From positions 89,965-153,964 of the forward strand of contig JAIBCC010000015.1 of assembly GCA_019694395.1 (NCBI GenBank): 64,000 bases of DNA, read 5' to 3'. Of the stretch, positions 1 to 8,289 are shown one piece after another (the stretch's first letter is position 1; every line of letters begins with the position of its first letter). The notes below the pieces were generated by a model. The model worked only from the letters and a program-made list of their open reading frames with translations. It made no database searches and was not told the DNA's origin. The position numbers were made by a program, and so were the translations under genes. Source of the DNA: Pyrinomonadaceae bacterium (GTDB lineage Bacteria > Acidobacteriota > Blastocatellia > Pyrinomonadales > Pyrinomonadaceae).

Positions 1-135
1 AATTGATCCAAATTTGATGCCCATAAATAATAATTACTCCGTTATGATTGCTTTTGGCTGAATAAAATCAACCTCTGTTTATCAACGCGGATTTATTCAT
101 TGGAAAGTATCAGTTTAATTTTTGAATTTTCGATT

Positions 136-231
136 CAGGCAGAAACACCACCGTTAAGGAGCGGGTTCAACGCCGGTCATTGAAATTGCTAACTTGAGAC
201 ACACTCGACTTTCCGTGCGTGTTTCTGCCTG
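136..231. other. long-arm inverted repeat, possible structured RNA
   Basis: A perfect 13-bp inverted repeat (caggcagaaacac at 136-148, its complement at 219-231) encloses 70 bases that contain smaller complementary blocks such as cgtt/aacg. It lies 64 bases upstream of the mfd N-terminal piece. It could be a leader RNA, the terminator of an upstream gene, or a mobile palindromic repeat. It does not match any riboswitch consensus I can recall. The rest of 1-294 shows nothing else I can support. Confidence 0.4.
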
Positions 232-294
232 TTTTAAGGTGGAATTATTTTTAGCTGGCGGAAAAAATAAATATTTTGTGGCAAACTATAAAGA

Positions 295-1395
295 ATGAAT
301 CCGTCAAGCGAAACTCAAAACGAAATCTCAAATCTCAGCCGCGAAATCAAACGCGGCACTAAAGTTATTTCTCTGAGCGGTTTAACCTCAATTTCCGCAA
401 AATCTTACATTCTTTCCAAATTACAAAAAGAAATCGGCAAAACTCTTGTTATCGTGACCGATTCCAATCGCGAGCTTGAAACCTGGGAAAACGATTTGGA
501 GTTTTTCCATTCGGCAATTATCAGTCTGCCATCTTTTGAAATGGATGTTTATACTGCAATTTCTCCGCACGCCGAAACTTTGGAAAGACGCGCCTTGGCA
601 TTATGGCAACTTTCAACTCAGATGCCGAATTTTATTGTAACCTCTGCTAAATCTTTAGTTACCAAACTTTTCTCGCCGCTCGAAATGCAGAATCTAGGCG
701 CAACATTGAAACGCGACGAAGATTTTCCGCCCGAAAAATTGGTCGAAAAATTAACGGGTTGCGGTTATGTGCGCGAAGAACCTTTGAAAAATATCGGTGA
801 ATTTTCGGTGCGCGGGGGAATCATTGACGTTTGGTCGCCCGATGCAGAAAATCCCGTCAGAATCGAATTTTTCGGCGATACGATTGATTCAATTCGGGAA
901 TTCGACGCTGAAACACAGCTTTCCATCGGTCAATTAAAAGAAATCTCACTCGCCCCAATGCGAGAATTTTCGGCAACTCCGAATGATCTAAAAGATTGGG
1001 CATTTTTTGCTAAAGACCGTTTTGCAGACGAAAAATTTGCCCGGAATTTGAAAGACCGCACCCAATTTGCCGAAGAAGGCGAAACCTTCAATGGTTGGGA
1101 ATTTTTGATAAACCTCCTTTTCCCTAAAAATTCCAGTCTTTTTAATTATCTAAAAAATTGTATTTTGGTAATTGATGAACCGACCGTAGTTGAGTTACAT
1201 TTAAGCGAATTTTACGAAAATCTGGCTCGCCGTTACGCCGAAATTTCCGAAGTTGACGAAATCGGTTTGGAACCTAAAGAATTATTTTTAACCGCCGAAG
1301 AATTACGCACCAATTTAGGCAGATTTACCCGCCTCGAGCTTCGCGCACTGGGCAAAATTTCCAGCGAAACGGATGAAGATTTTTCGGTAACTTAG
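295..1395 (+). CDS. mfd: Mfd N-terminal piece (UvrB-like module), split gene
   Basis: This 366-residue protein is the N-terminal third of transcription-repair coupling factor Mfd. Full-length Mfd removes stalled RNA polymerase and recruits UvrA to lesions in the cytoplasm. The piece covers the UvrB-homology region, including the family signature VRGGIIDVWSP near residue 180 followed by PVRIEFFGDTIDSIR. It stops directly after DEDFSVT, a point where intact Mfd proteins continue into domain 3. The rest of Mfd is found from 11304 onward, in the same orientation, so the two pieces (366 plus about 790 residues) add up to a normal Mfd of about 1,150. The ATG at 295 has no strong Shine-Dalgarno. Whether the fragment is a functional half or a relic is not known. 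Confidence 0.88.
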   Translation: MNPSSETQNEISNLSREIKRGTKVISLSGLTSISAKSYILSKLQKEIGKTLVIVTDSNRELETWENDLEFFHSAIISLPSFEMDVYTAISPHAETLERRALALWQLSTQMPNFIVTSAKSLVTKLFSPLEMQNLGATLKRDEDFPPEKLVEKLTGCGYVREEPLKNIGEFSVRGGIIDVWSPDAENPVRIEFFGDTIDSIREFDAETQLSIGQLKEISLAPMREFSATPNDLKDWAFFAKDRFADEKFARNLKDRTQFAEEGETFNGWEFLINLLFPKNSSLFNYLKNCILVIDEPTVVELHLSEFYENLARRYAEISEVDEIGLEPKELFLTAEELRTNLGRFTRLELRALGKISSETDEDFSVT

Positions 1396-1400
1396 TTTTT

Positions 1401-1506
1401 AACGCAAAGACGCTAAGATGCCAAGACGCAAAGTTTTTTAAAACGCTCTTTTTTTGCCTTTTTAATTTTTTTCTTTGCGTCTTATGCCACTTTGCGTCTT
1501 TGCGTT
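1401..1506. repeat. acgcaaagacgc-type palindromic repeat at insert edge
   Basis: Two arms of about 33 bp (1401-1433 and 1473-1506), built from the motif aacgcaaagacgc, are imperfect inverted copies separated by about 39 bases. The element begins five bases after the stop codon of the mfd N-terminal piece and ends just before the next gene, so it marks the left edge of the DNA that splits mfd. It may also fold as a transcription terminator. It contains no gene. Confidence 0.7.
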
Positions 1507-1526
1507 TAATTTATTTTCTAAAATCT

Positions 1527-4500
1527 ATGAACCGTCGAGAATTTATCCAAGGCATTGCCGTTACAACGCTTGCGACTTTGGCAAGTTCAAACGTATTTTC
1601 CCAAGATTCGTCCGCCAAACTGAAAATCCTCGTCTTTTGGCAAAACGGTTTTCCAATTGTTGACGGTTTGAATGTTACCAGAGAAAAACTGCAAACGGCT
1701 TTGGGAACACACGATTTAGTTTTTGCCATTGAAAGCGAACTGGCTGCAAAATTGTCCGAAGACATTGACGTTTTCATCAATCCTTACGGCTCGGCTTTTC
1801 CGAAAAAGGCTTGGAATGCAATTTTGAAATATCTGCAAAACGGCGGAAATTTTCTCAATCTTGGCGGAGTTCCGTTTGCCGTTCCTGTGCAAAACGGTAA
1901 GGCTGAAATTCGCCAGGTTAATTATCACAAACGGCTCGGAATCACACAGAGTTTTCCGATTGATGGAAAAGATATTGTGTCATGGGAAGGAGAAGTCCAA
2001 AGTCCAAAGTCCAAAGTCCAAAGTCCGTTTTCCACAGAAGAAATTTATGAGTTTTACTTAAAATTATCGAATGTCAACGATTTTCCCGAAGAATCAGGCA
2101 GCGACGGCAGACGTGAGGCAAAAGTTGAATCTTTGATTTTCGGTCTGGACAAAAACAAACGCCGCATTGCCGCACCGATTATCCAAATTGACCGTTTGCA
2201 AGGCGAATTCGCAGGCGGACGTTGGATGTTGGCGAATTTTAAGGGTGAGACTGATGCGGAGTTGATTAAGAAATTGGCGGAAAGGGCGAGTTTTGGGGCA
2301 TTTGAAGTTTATGTAAAAACAACATTTGCTACTTACAAACATGGTGAAAAAGTTAGTTTTGAGCCATCTATCAACTTGGTAAGCAAAAACAAAAAAAATT
2401 ATGAGTATTTTTCTTTTTCATACAATTTAAGAAAACCAAACGGAATGACATTTTCAGGGCAAACTCATTTCGATAAATGGATAGAGTTATCTGATAAAAG
2501 TAATCCCTCGTTTGATTTAAGTAATTTCTCGGAAATCGAAAAAAGTGGCTATTATGAGCTCAAATACAAAACGAAAATAAAATCAAACAAAGATATTTCT
2601 TACGAAATATCTAATAAAACAGGCTTCTGGATTTTAGACGAAAAACTTCTCTCCACAGGCGAGCCTTTCACCGCCGACCGACATTTTTTGTATCGTAATA
2701 ATCAGCCTTTTCCAGTGGCGGGAACAACCTATATGAGTTCGGATGTCGCCCGTAGATTTCTGCTCGAACCGAATCCGGCGATTTGGGACAAAGATTTTGC
2801 CGAGATGAAAGCGGCTGGCGTGAATATGATTCGGACCGGAATCTGGACGGCTTGGAAATTATATTTTGACGAAAAAGGCGAGGTGAAAGAGGAAGTTTTG
2901 CGGGCATTTGAAGCATTTATCTTGACGGCGAAAAAATACGATATTCCAGTAATTTTCACGTTTTTCGCCTTTATGCCTGAATTTTTCGGCGGCAAAAATG
3001 CGTATCTCGATCCAGTTTCGATTGAAGGACAAAAGAAATTTTTGGTGGCGTTTGCATCGCGGGTGAAATCGGCAAAAGATGTGATTTGGGATTTGATAAA
3101 CGAACCGACTTTCGCCAATCCCAAAAATCTCTGGTCGTGCCGTCCGAATTACGATGAGTTTGAAAAAGCGGCGTGGAAAGAGTTTCTGAAAAAGCGTTTC
3201 AGTGAAGCGGACGAAGCAAAATTATCAGATGTTTTGAAAGAAAAATGGCGTTTGCGGGATGACGAAAATCCGTTTGATTTGCCGACAATGGAAGATTTTG
3301 ACAATTACAACATCGCCGTTAAACGCCGTCCGCTCAAGGCTCTGGAGTTTCGACTGTTTGCTCAGGAAATTTTCAAACAATGGGCTAAGGAAATGTCCGC
3401 GACGCTTAAAAAAGCCGGGAATTCTGCTCAAATGGTGACGGTTGGACAGGACGAAGCCGGAACTGGCGACAGTCCGACTCCGCAGCTTCATTCCGAAGTT
3501 TTGGATTTTACCTGTCTGCATAATTGGTGGGCGAATGACGAACTTTTGTGGGACAACGTGATGACAAAATCGCCGGAAAAGCCGAATCTGGTGCAGGAAA
3601 CTGGCTTGATGTTTTACGAAAAACAAGACGGTGCAGCGTGGCGTGATGAGCAGACAAACGCAAATCTTTTGGAAAGAAAATTGGCGATGAGTTTGGGCGC
3701 GAACGGAGCGGGTTTTATTGAATGGATTTGGAATATAAATCCGTTTATGGATAACGAAAACGAAGCGGCAATCGGTTTTCATCGCGTGGATGGAACGGCG
3801 AAAAAAGAACTTGAATCATTTGAATTAATCGCTAAATTCGCCAACGAAAATCGTCAATATTTCAGGGGAAAACAGGACGAAAAAACGCTGCTCGTCATTC
3901 CGCATTCTTACCAATTTTTGCCGCGAAATTTTGCCCAGGAAGCCACTCGAAAAGCCGTCCGCGTTTATCATTATTACTGCCGAAGGACTTTACGAGCCGT
4001 TAGCGAATATAATTTGCAAGCGATTTTGAAAGAAGAAAATCCGCCCGCTTTAATAATTTTGCCGTCGGTAAACTGTTTTAATCAAAAGGCTTGGAAACAA
4101 TTATTGGAATTAGTTGAAAAAGGCTCGACGCTGGCGATTTCGGGTTATTTTGCCGATGACGAGCATTTGATTCCGCAAGACAGATTGAAAGATTTAGGTT
4201 CGCAGTCAATTTATCAGCCGATTCCCGTTGCTCCGAATGAACGGATTCAGATTGACGGTAAAATCTATCGGACGCATTTCGGGGGAGAGAAAATTCAGCA
4301 AGTTCGTAAGGCTGATTTTCCGCAAGATTATCTGCCGAATTTTCGGCTTGGAGAAGGTGAAATTTTGTGGTCGCCCATACCCTTAGAAATTGGTGAGAAT
4401 CTGGACGCAATCAAAGCCTTTTATGATTATGCGATAACAAAAGCTAAATTATTGCCGTATTTTAGTTTAGCTAATGATATTCCGACAATTTTAGTCCGAC

Positions 4501-4688
4501 CAACCGAGTTTGAAAAAACAATTTTGTATCTCGTCATCAATGAATCCGCCAACAGCGAACTTATCGAATTAACGCATTTGCCGACGAAAACTACGATAAA
4601 ATTTAATTTGAATGCAGGGCAAACTAATTTGATTTTTATTGATAAAGCGACAGGAAAAGTTTTGAGTAGTTCCCGAGAAACCAAGTGA
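1527..4688 (+). CDS. secreted GH5-like glycoside hydrolase
   Basis: A 1,053-residue exported enzyme with a twin-arginine-like signal (MNRREFIQG, then a hydrophobic stretch to SSNVFSQ). The first 250 residues resemble a glutamine-amidotransferase-like fold (FINPYGSAFPKKAW, then a GGNFLNLGG loop). A TIM-barrel glycosidase domain of the GH5/GH42 superfamily follows at about 400-760, with putative acid/base Glu in WDLINEPTF (near 526) and nucleophile Glu in LVQETG (near 690). A beta-sandwich-like C-terminus completes it. ATG 1527 is preferred over a TTG at 1500 that lies in the upstream repeat. A heptad repeat at 1993-2026 is translated within the protein. The stop overlaps the start of the sialidase gene (GTGA). 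The exact substrate cannot be told. Confidence 0.78.
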   Translation: MNRREFIQGIAVTTLATLASSNVFSQDSSAKLKILVFWQNGFPIVDGLNVTREKLQTALGTHDLVFAIESELAAKLSEDIDVFINPYGSAFPKKAWNAILKYLQNGGNFLNLGGVPFAVPVQNGKAEIRQVNYHKRLGITQSFPIDGKDIVSWEGEVQSPKSKVQSPFSTEEIYEFYLKLSNVNDFPEESGSDGRREAKVESLIFGLDKNKRRIAAPIIQIDRLQGEFAGGRWMLANFKGETDAELIKKLAERASFGAFEVYVKTTFATYKHGEKVSFEPSINLVSKNKKNYEYFSFSYNLRKPNGMTFSGQTHFDKWIELSDKSNPSFDLSNFSEIEKSGYYELKYKTKIKSNKDISYEISNKTGFWILDEKLLSTGEPFTADRHFLYRNNQPFPVAGTTYMSSDVARRFLLEPNPAIWDKDFAEMKAAGVNMIRTGIWTAWKLYFDEKGEVKEEVLRAFEAFILTAKKYDIPVIFTFFAFMPEFFGGKNAYLDPVSIEGQKKFLVAFASRVKSAKDVIWDLINEPTFANPKNLWSCRPNYDEFEKAAWKEFLKKRFSEADEAKLSDVLKEKWRLRDDENPFDLPTMEDFDNYNIAVKRRPLKALEFRLFAQEIFKQWAKEMSATLKKAGNSAQMVTVGQDEAGTGDSPTPQLHSEVLDFTCLHNWWANDELLWDNVMTKSPEKPNLVQETGLMFYEKQDGAAWRDEQTNANLLERKLAMSLGANGAGFIEWIWNINPFMDNENEAAIGFHRVDGTAKKELESFELIAKFANENRQYFRGKQDEKTLLVIPHSYQFLPRNFAQEATRKAVRVYHYYCRRTLRAVSEYNLQAILKEENPPALIILPSVNCFNQKAWKQLLELVEKGSTLAISGYFADDEHLIPQDRLKDLGSQSIYQPIPVAPNERIQIDGKIYRTHFGGEKIQQVRKADFPQDYLPNFRLGEGEILWSPIPLEIGENLDAIKAFYDYAITKAKLLPYFSLANDIPTILVRPTEFEKTILYLVINESANSELIELTHLPTKTTIKFNLNAGQTNLIFIDKATGKVLSSSRETK
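1993..2026. repeat. heptad tandem repeat (aagtcca) inside a CDS
   Basis: Nearly five head-to-tail copies of the 7-mer aagtcca lie within the GH5-like gene and encode the polar stretch VQSPKSKVQSP. The block resembles the short tandem repeats that sit between genes elsewhere in this window, so it looks like a repeat that entered a surface loop without breaking the frame. Confidence 0.8.
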
Positions 4689-5827
4689 AATTCCATAAAA
4701 AACCAATTCGCGTCCAATCGCGTTTATTTGCGAGCTTATTGATTTTTGCCTTTGCTTTTTCGATTTACGCCCAAGAAAATCTTGTGTTTGAAAGCGGAAA
4801 AGACGGCAATGCAACTTATCGAATTCCCGCGATTATCAAATTAAAATCAGGAAAACTGCTCGCTTTTGCCGAAGGTCGCCGAAAAGGTGCGGGCGATTTT
4901 GGTGATGTCAATATCGTTTTGAAAATGAGCAATGATAATGGAAAAACTTGGTCAGTAATGCAAAATGTGGCGGAAAACGGCGAATTGCAAGCTGGAAATC
5001 CTGCGCCGGTTGTTGATTATTTCGACAAAAATTATCCGAATGGAAGAATCTTTCTTTTCTACAACACAGGAAATAACACTGAACAACAAGTCCGCAAAGG
5101 CAACGGTAAACGAGAAGTTTGGTATAAAACTTCGGTTGATGAAGGCAAAACATGGTCTGAGCCTGTCAATATTTCCGCTCAGGTTAAATTGTCCGATTGG
5201 CGTTCGTATGCGAACACGCCCGGACACGCTTTGCAAATTAGGAAAGGCAAATTTAAGGGGCGAATTATCGTGCCGTTCAACTATTCGAAAGGTGAGCCTG
5301 AAAAAGATTTTTCCGACTATATGGCAACAGCTTTTTATTCGGACGATCACGGCAAAACTTTCAAAATCAGCAATGATGTTGGCATCAAAGGCAGCAATGA
5401 ATCAACTGCTGCCGAATTGCCGAACAATTCAGTTTTGCTCAATTCGCGCAATCAAAAAGGCGACGAAAAATTTCGGCTTTTTGCCAGAAGTCAAAATGGC
5501 GGCGAAAGTTGGAGCGAAGTCGGATTTGATAAAAATTTGCCCGATCCCGTTTGCCAAGGAAGTTTGCTGAATATAACTGAGAAAATTATCGCTTTTTCCA
5601 ACAATGCTGACCAGAAAAATCGCAACAATTTGACTTTGCGAATTAGCTTCGACGAAGGCAGAACTTGGAAACAGAGTTTTTTGGTTGACGGCAAAGAAAA
5701 CCTCAGTCCAAACGAAGATTACACCGCATATTCCGATCTTGTTTTAATTGATAAAAATCACATCGGAATTTTGTATGAAAAAGAGGATTATAAAAAAATC
5801 GTTTTCAAAATTATTAAGTGGAAGTAG
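4685..5827 (+). CDS. secreted exo-alpha-sialidase (BNR/Asp-box)
   Basis: A 380-residue GH33-type sialidase expected to release terminal sialic acids. It has a signal peptide (LLIFAFAFSIYAQ), the YRIP motif carrying the first catalytic arginine (TYRIPAI near residue 40), and five Asp-box repeats of the S-x-D-x-G-x-T-W type (SNDNGKTWS, SVDEGKTWS, SDDHGKTFK, SQNGGESWS, SFDEGRTWK). Each marks one blade of a six-bladed propeller. The GTG start overlaps the stop of the preceding hydrolase gene, implying translational coupling. Together with the GH5-like and GH92 enzymes it forms a glycoprotein-glycan degrading set. Confidence 0.88.
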   Translation: MKFHKKPIRVQSRLFASLLIFAFAFSIYAQENLVFESGKDGNATYRIPAIIKLKSGKLLAFAEGRRKGAGDFGDVNIVLKMSNDNGKTWSVMQNVAENGELQAGNPAPVVDYFDKNYPNGRIFLFYNTGNNTEQQVRKGNGKREVWYKTSVDEGKTWSEPVNISAQVKLSDWRSYANTPGHALQIRKGKFKGRIIVPFNYSKGEPEKDFSDYMATAFYSDDHGKTFKISNDVGIKGSNESTAAELPNNSVLLNSRNQKGDEKFRLFARSQNGGESWSEVGFDKNLPDPVCQGSLLNITEKIIAFSNNADQKNRNNLTLRISFDEGRTWKQSFLVDGKENLSPNEDYTAYSDLVLIDKNHIGILYEKEDYKKIVFKIIKWK

Positions 5828-5897
5828 AATGCAAAAATTTGATGGTTTTACGTTCTCTCATAGTCAATAATCCGTTTGAGATTTGACAATTAACTTT

Positions 5898-6647
5898 ATG
5901 AAACAGAAGAGTTTTTTACTATTAATGTTGGCGGTGTTGTTTTTAACATTTGCCGGAACTACCAACTTTGCTCAAAATAAATCGTTTTCGCAGCCAAAAC
6001 GTCTGCTTTTGCTTGGCGACACGCCCGAAGAAACAAACGAAAATCCGCGTTTGATGAAGGAATATTTTTATCCGATCGGTTGGTCGAAAGACGGAAAGTT
6101 TGCCTATTATCTCGAACCGCCCGATGAGGCTTGCGGATGTTATTTTGGTGAAATTTACATCGTTGACCTGAGAACCGACAAAGTTTTGTGGACGAAAAAG
6201 TATGAAGGCGATATGGAAAAGCCTGAAGATTTGAAATCAACTTGGAAAAAATTTCAAAAACTGTTTTCGCAAAAATTGAATCAATACAAGATCCAAGCGG
6301 GTAAAACTTTCACACTTTTAGGCGAAGCGTTCGAGGCAAACGGCGATTCTTTCAAAATTGATTATTTCGCAGACGTAAATTTGGACGAAGACCCTTATAA
6401 CTCGAAAGGAAGCATCACGGTTAAAATGGTTTCAAATAAAAAAGGGAAAAAAAACCTTTACCAAAAAACATTCAAAGGGGAAAATAATGCGGGAATTTTG
6501 GGTTCAAGTCTCGGTGGAGTTTTGAAAAGCCCTTTTGAATCAAGAGTTGCCGTAATTCGCGTTGACACACAAAGAGGTTGGGAAGGACCTCCGCACGTTA
6601 CAAAAATTTCCGTGGTTGGTGCAGATTTGAATAAAGGATTTAAGTAG
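5898..6647 (+). CDS. small secreted protein, unknown function
   Basis: A 249-residue protein with a clear signal peptide (MKQKSFLLLMLAVLFLTFAG to about ATTNFAQ). I recognise no family. The mature part contains a CGCYFGEIYIVDL stretch, which looks like a beta-strand-rich protein with a possible disulfide, and a Lys-rich middle. The ATG at 5898 is preferred to a TTG at 5883 because it starts directly at the signal peptide. It follows the sialidase by 70 bases on the same strand and ends three bases before the convergent monooxygenase gene. Confidence 0.7.
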   Translation: MKQKSFLLLMLAVLFLTFAGTTNFAQNKSFSQPKRLLLLGDTPEETNENPRLMKEYFYPIGWSKDGKFAYYLEPPDEACGCYFGEIYIVDLRTDKVLWTKKYEGDMEKPEDLKSTWKKFQKLFSQKLNQYKIQAGKTFTLLGEAFEANGDSFKIDYFADVNLDEDPYNSKGSITVKMVSNKKGKKNLYQKTFKGENNAGILGSSLGGVLKSPFESRVAVIRVDTQRGWEGPPHVTKISVVGADLNKGFK

Positions 6648-6650
6648 AAA

Positions 6651-8105
6651 TTATTTGTAAACCAAATATTTATCCGTAATTGAGCCGTATTTTAGGGCAA
6701 AAACATCTTTTACATAATTCTGATAGACTTTCCAAGGGGCTTTTGAACCTTGTTTCGGTAGAACTTTTTCTGCCCGCAAAATGTAGTTTGCATCAAAATC
6801 CAAAAGCCGTTCGGTGTTTAGATTTTCGTGGTCAAATTTGGGTGTGCAAACTGCATAATTATTCTCTTTCATATAGTTAAGAACGCGAGTTACAAATAAA
6901 CAATTGAGGTCGCATTTGAGCGTCCACGAAGCGTTTGTGTAGCCGATTGCAATCGCAAAATTCGGCATATCACTGAACATCACGCCTTTGTATGCATGAA
7001 TTTGCGAAGTATCAATCGTTCTGCCGTCAACCGCCAATTTCATTCCGCCGAAAAGCTGAACTTCCAATCCGGTTGCTGTTACGACTATATCGGCATTCAA
7101 AGTTCCGCCCGAATCCAACGCAATTCCATTTTCGGTAAAAGTTTTAATCGTATCAGTGACGATTTTTGCCTTTCCGTTTTTAAGTGCCAGGAAGAAATCG
7201 TTATCGGGAACGAGACACAAACGCTGATCCCACGGATTGTATTTGGGGGAAAAATTCTGTTCCTCGTATTTTTCGCCAAGCTGTTTTTGGACGGATTTTT
7301 TAAGAAAGTTTTTGATAAAATTTGGATATTTGCGCGAAACTTCATAAAAACCCAAACCAAGCAAAATGTTTTTCCAACGTGAGATCTGATGGGCAGTTTG
7401 AGCAGGTAAAATCTTTTTAAGAAAATTTGCGATGGCATCTTTTTGCGGCAAATTCATAATGTAACTTGGGGAACGTTGCAGCATCGTCACGCTTTTTGCT
7501 TTTTCCGCCAATTTCGGTAAAAGCGTGACAGCAGTTGCACCGCTTCCGATGATGACGATTTCTTTATCTGAATAATCCAGCTTTTCATCCCATTTTTGCG
7601 GATGGATTTTTACGCCTTTGAAATTTTCGATGTCGGGAAATTCGGGTTCGTAACCTCTTTCATAGTTGTAATAACCGCTGCACATAAAGAGAAATTTGCA
7701 TTCGATTTTTTCGCTCGTTTCAGCCTGTTTGTCAAAAATTTCAACCGTCCACTTTTTCGCCTCAGAATCCCAACTTGATTCAACAACTTTTTTATTAAAT
7801 TGGATATATTTGCGAAGGTCAAAATTATCAACCGTTTCGTTGATGTAATTCAAAATCGTTTGAGCGTCGGAAATAGATTGCGAATTTTTCCAGGGGTAAA
7901 AACTGAAACCAAAAGTATACATATCCGAATCGGAACGGATCCCCGGATAACGAAATAAATCCCAGGTTCCGCCGATTGCCGCACGACCTTCGAGAACGGT
8001 AAAACTCAATTCCGGGCATTTATCCTGCAAATGAAAAGCCGCTCCAATTCCCGACAATCCTGCTCCAACTACAATTACATCATAAAAAGTTTTATTCGTT
8101 TCCAT
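6651..8105 (-). CDS. flavin-containing / Baeyer-Villiger-type monooxygenase
   Basis: A 484-residue cytosolic FAD- and NADPH-dependent monooxygenase. It shows an N-terminal FAD Rossmann motif (VVGAGLSGIGAA), the Baeyer-Villiger fingerprint F-x-G-x3-H-x3-W (FKGVKIHPQKW near residue 160) and a second, NADPH-binding motif (VIIGSGATA). Such enzymes insert oxygen into ketones or oxidise N- and S-containing groups; the substrate is unknown. The ATG at 8105 starts just before the flavin motif. The frame stays open to 8204, but that extension is encoded by the palindromic repeat at 8116-8220 and is unlikely to be real. The gene is divergent from the GH92 gene. Confidence 0.88.
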   Translation of the reverse strand: METNKTFYDVIVVGAGLSGIGAAFHLQDKCPELSFTVLEGRAAIGGTWDLFRYPGIRSDSDMYTFGFSFYPWKNSQSISDAQTILNYINETVDNFDLRKYIQFNKKVVESSWDSEAKKWTVEIFDKQAETSEKIECKFLFMCSGYYNYERGYEPEFPDIENFKGVKIHPQKWDEKLDYSDKEIVIIGSGATAVTLLPKLAEKAKSVTMLQRSPSYIMNLPQKDAIANFLKKILPAQTAHQISRWKNILLGLGFYEVSRKYPNFIKNFLKKSVQKQLGEKYEEQNFSPKYNPWDQRLCLVPDNDFFLALKNGKAKIVTDTIKTFTENGIALDSGGTLNADIVVTATGLEVQLFGGMKLAVDGRTIDTSQIHAYKGVMFSDMPNFAIAIGYTNASWTLKCDLNCLFVTRVLNYMKENNYAVCTPKFDHENLNTERLLDFDANYILRAEKVLPKQGSKAPWKVYQNYVKDVFALKYGSITDKYLVYK

Positions 8106-8115
8106 CACTAATTTG

Positions 8116-8220
8116 TCCACAGATGCACACAGATTAACACAGATATAAAACGATTGATGATGCTTTCCAATAATTTTACAAAAATAAAAAACATCTCTGT
8201 TCATCCTGTTTATCTGTGGA
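8116..8220. repeat. ccacagat-type palindromic repeat in divergent promoter region
   Basis: The left arm (8116-8144: tccacagat then acacagat-like units) is an inverted match to the right arm (8194-8220, ending atctgtgga). The terminal 9 bp are perfect. The element fills the region between the divergent monooxygenase and GH92 genes. A related unit (ccacagataaacacagat) recurs inside hypF near 62630. Confidence 0.75.
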
Positions 8221-8289
8221 TAATTTTCTTCAGCTTAACACTATTCCAAATTAGGCTGAAAGTTCAAATTAAAGTAAAATTCAACTGCT

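Noticed and set aside
3225..3782. 185-residue minus-strand open frame within the GH5-like gene
   Set aside because: It is fully antisense to a gene with catalytic motifs, has no start context and shows no domain.
4965..5570. 201-residue open frame in another frame of the sialidase gene
   Set aside because: The sialidase frame carries the Asp-boxes; the alternative frame has no recognisable sequence.
8106..8204. Longer N-terminus for the flavin monooxygenase
   Set aside because: The extra 33 residues are encoded by a palindromic repeat and precede the FAD motif expected at the N-terminus.
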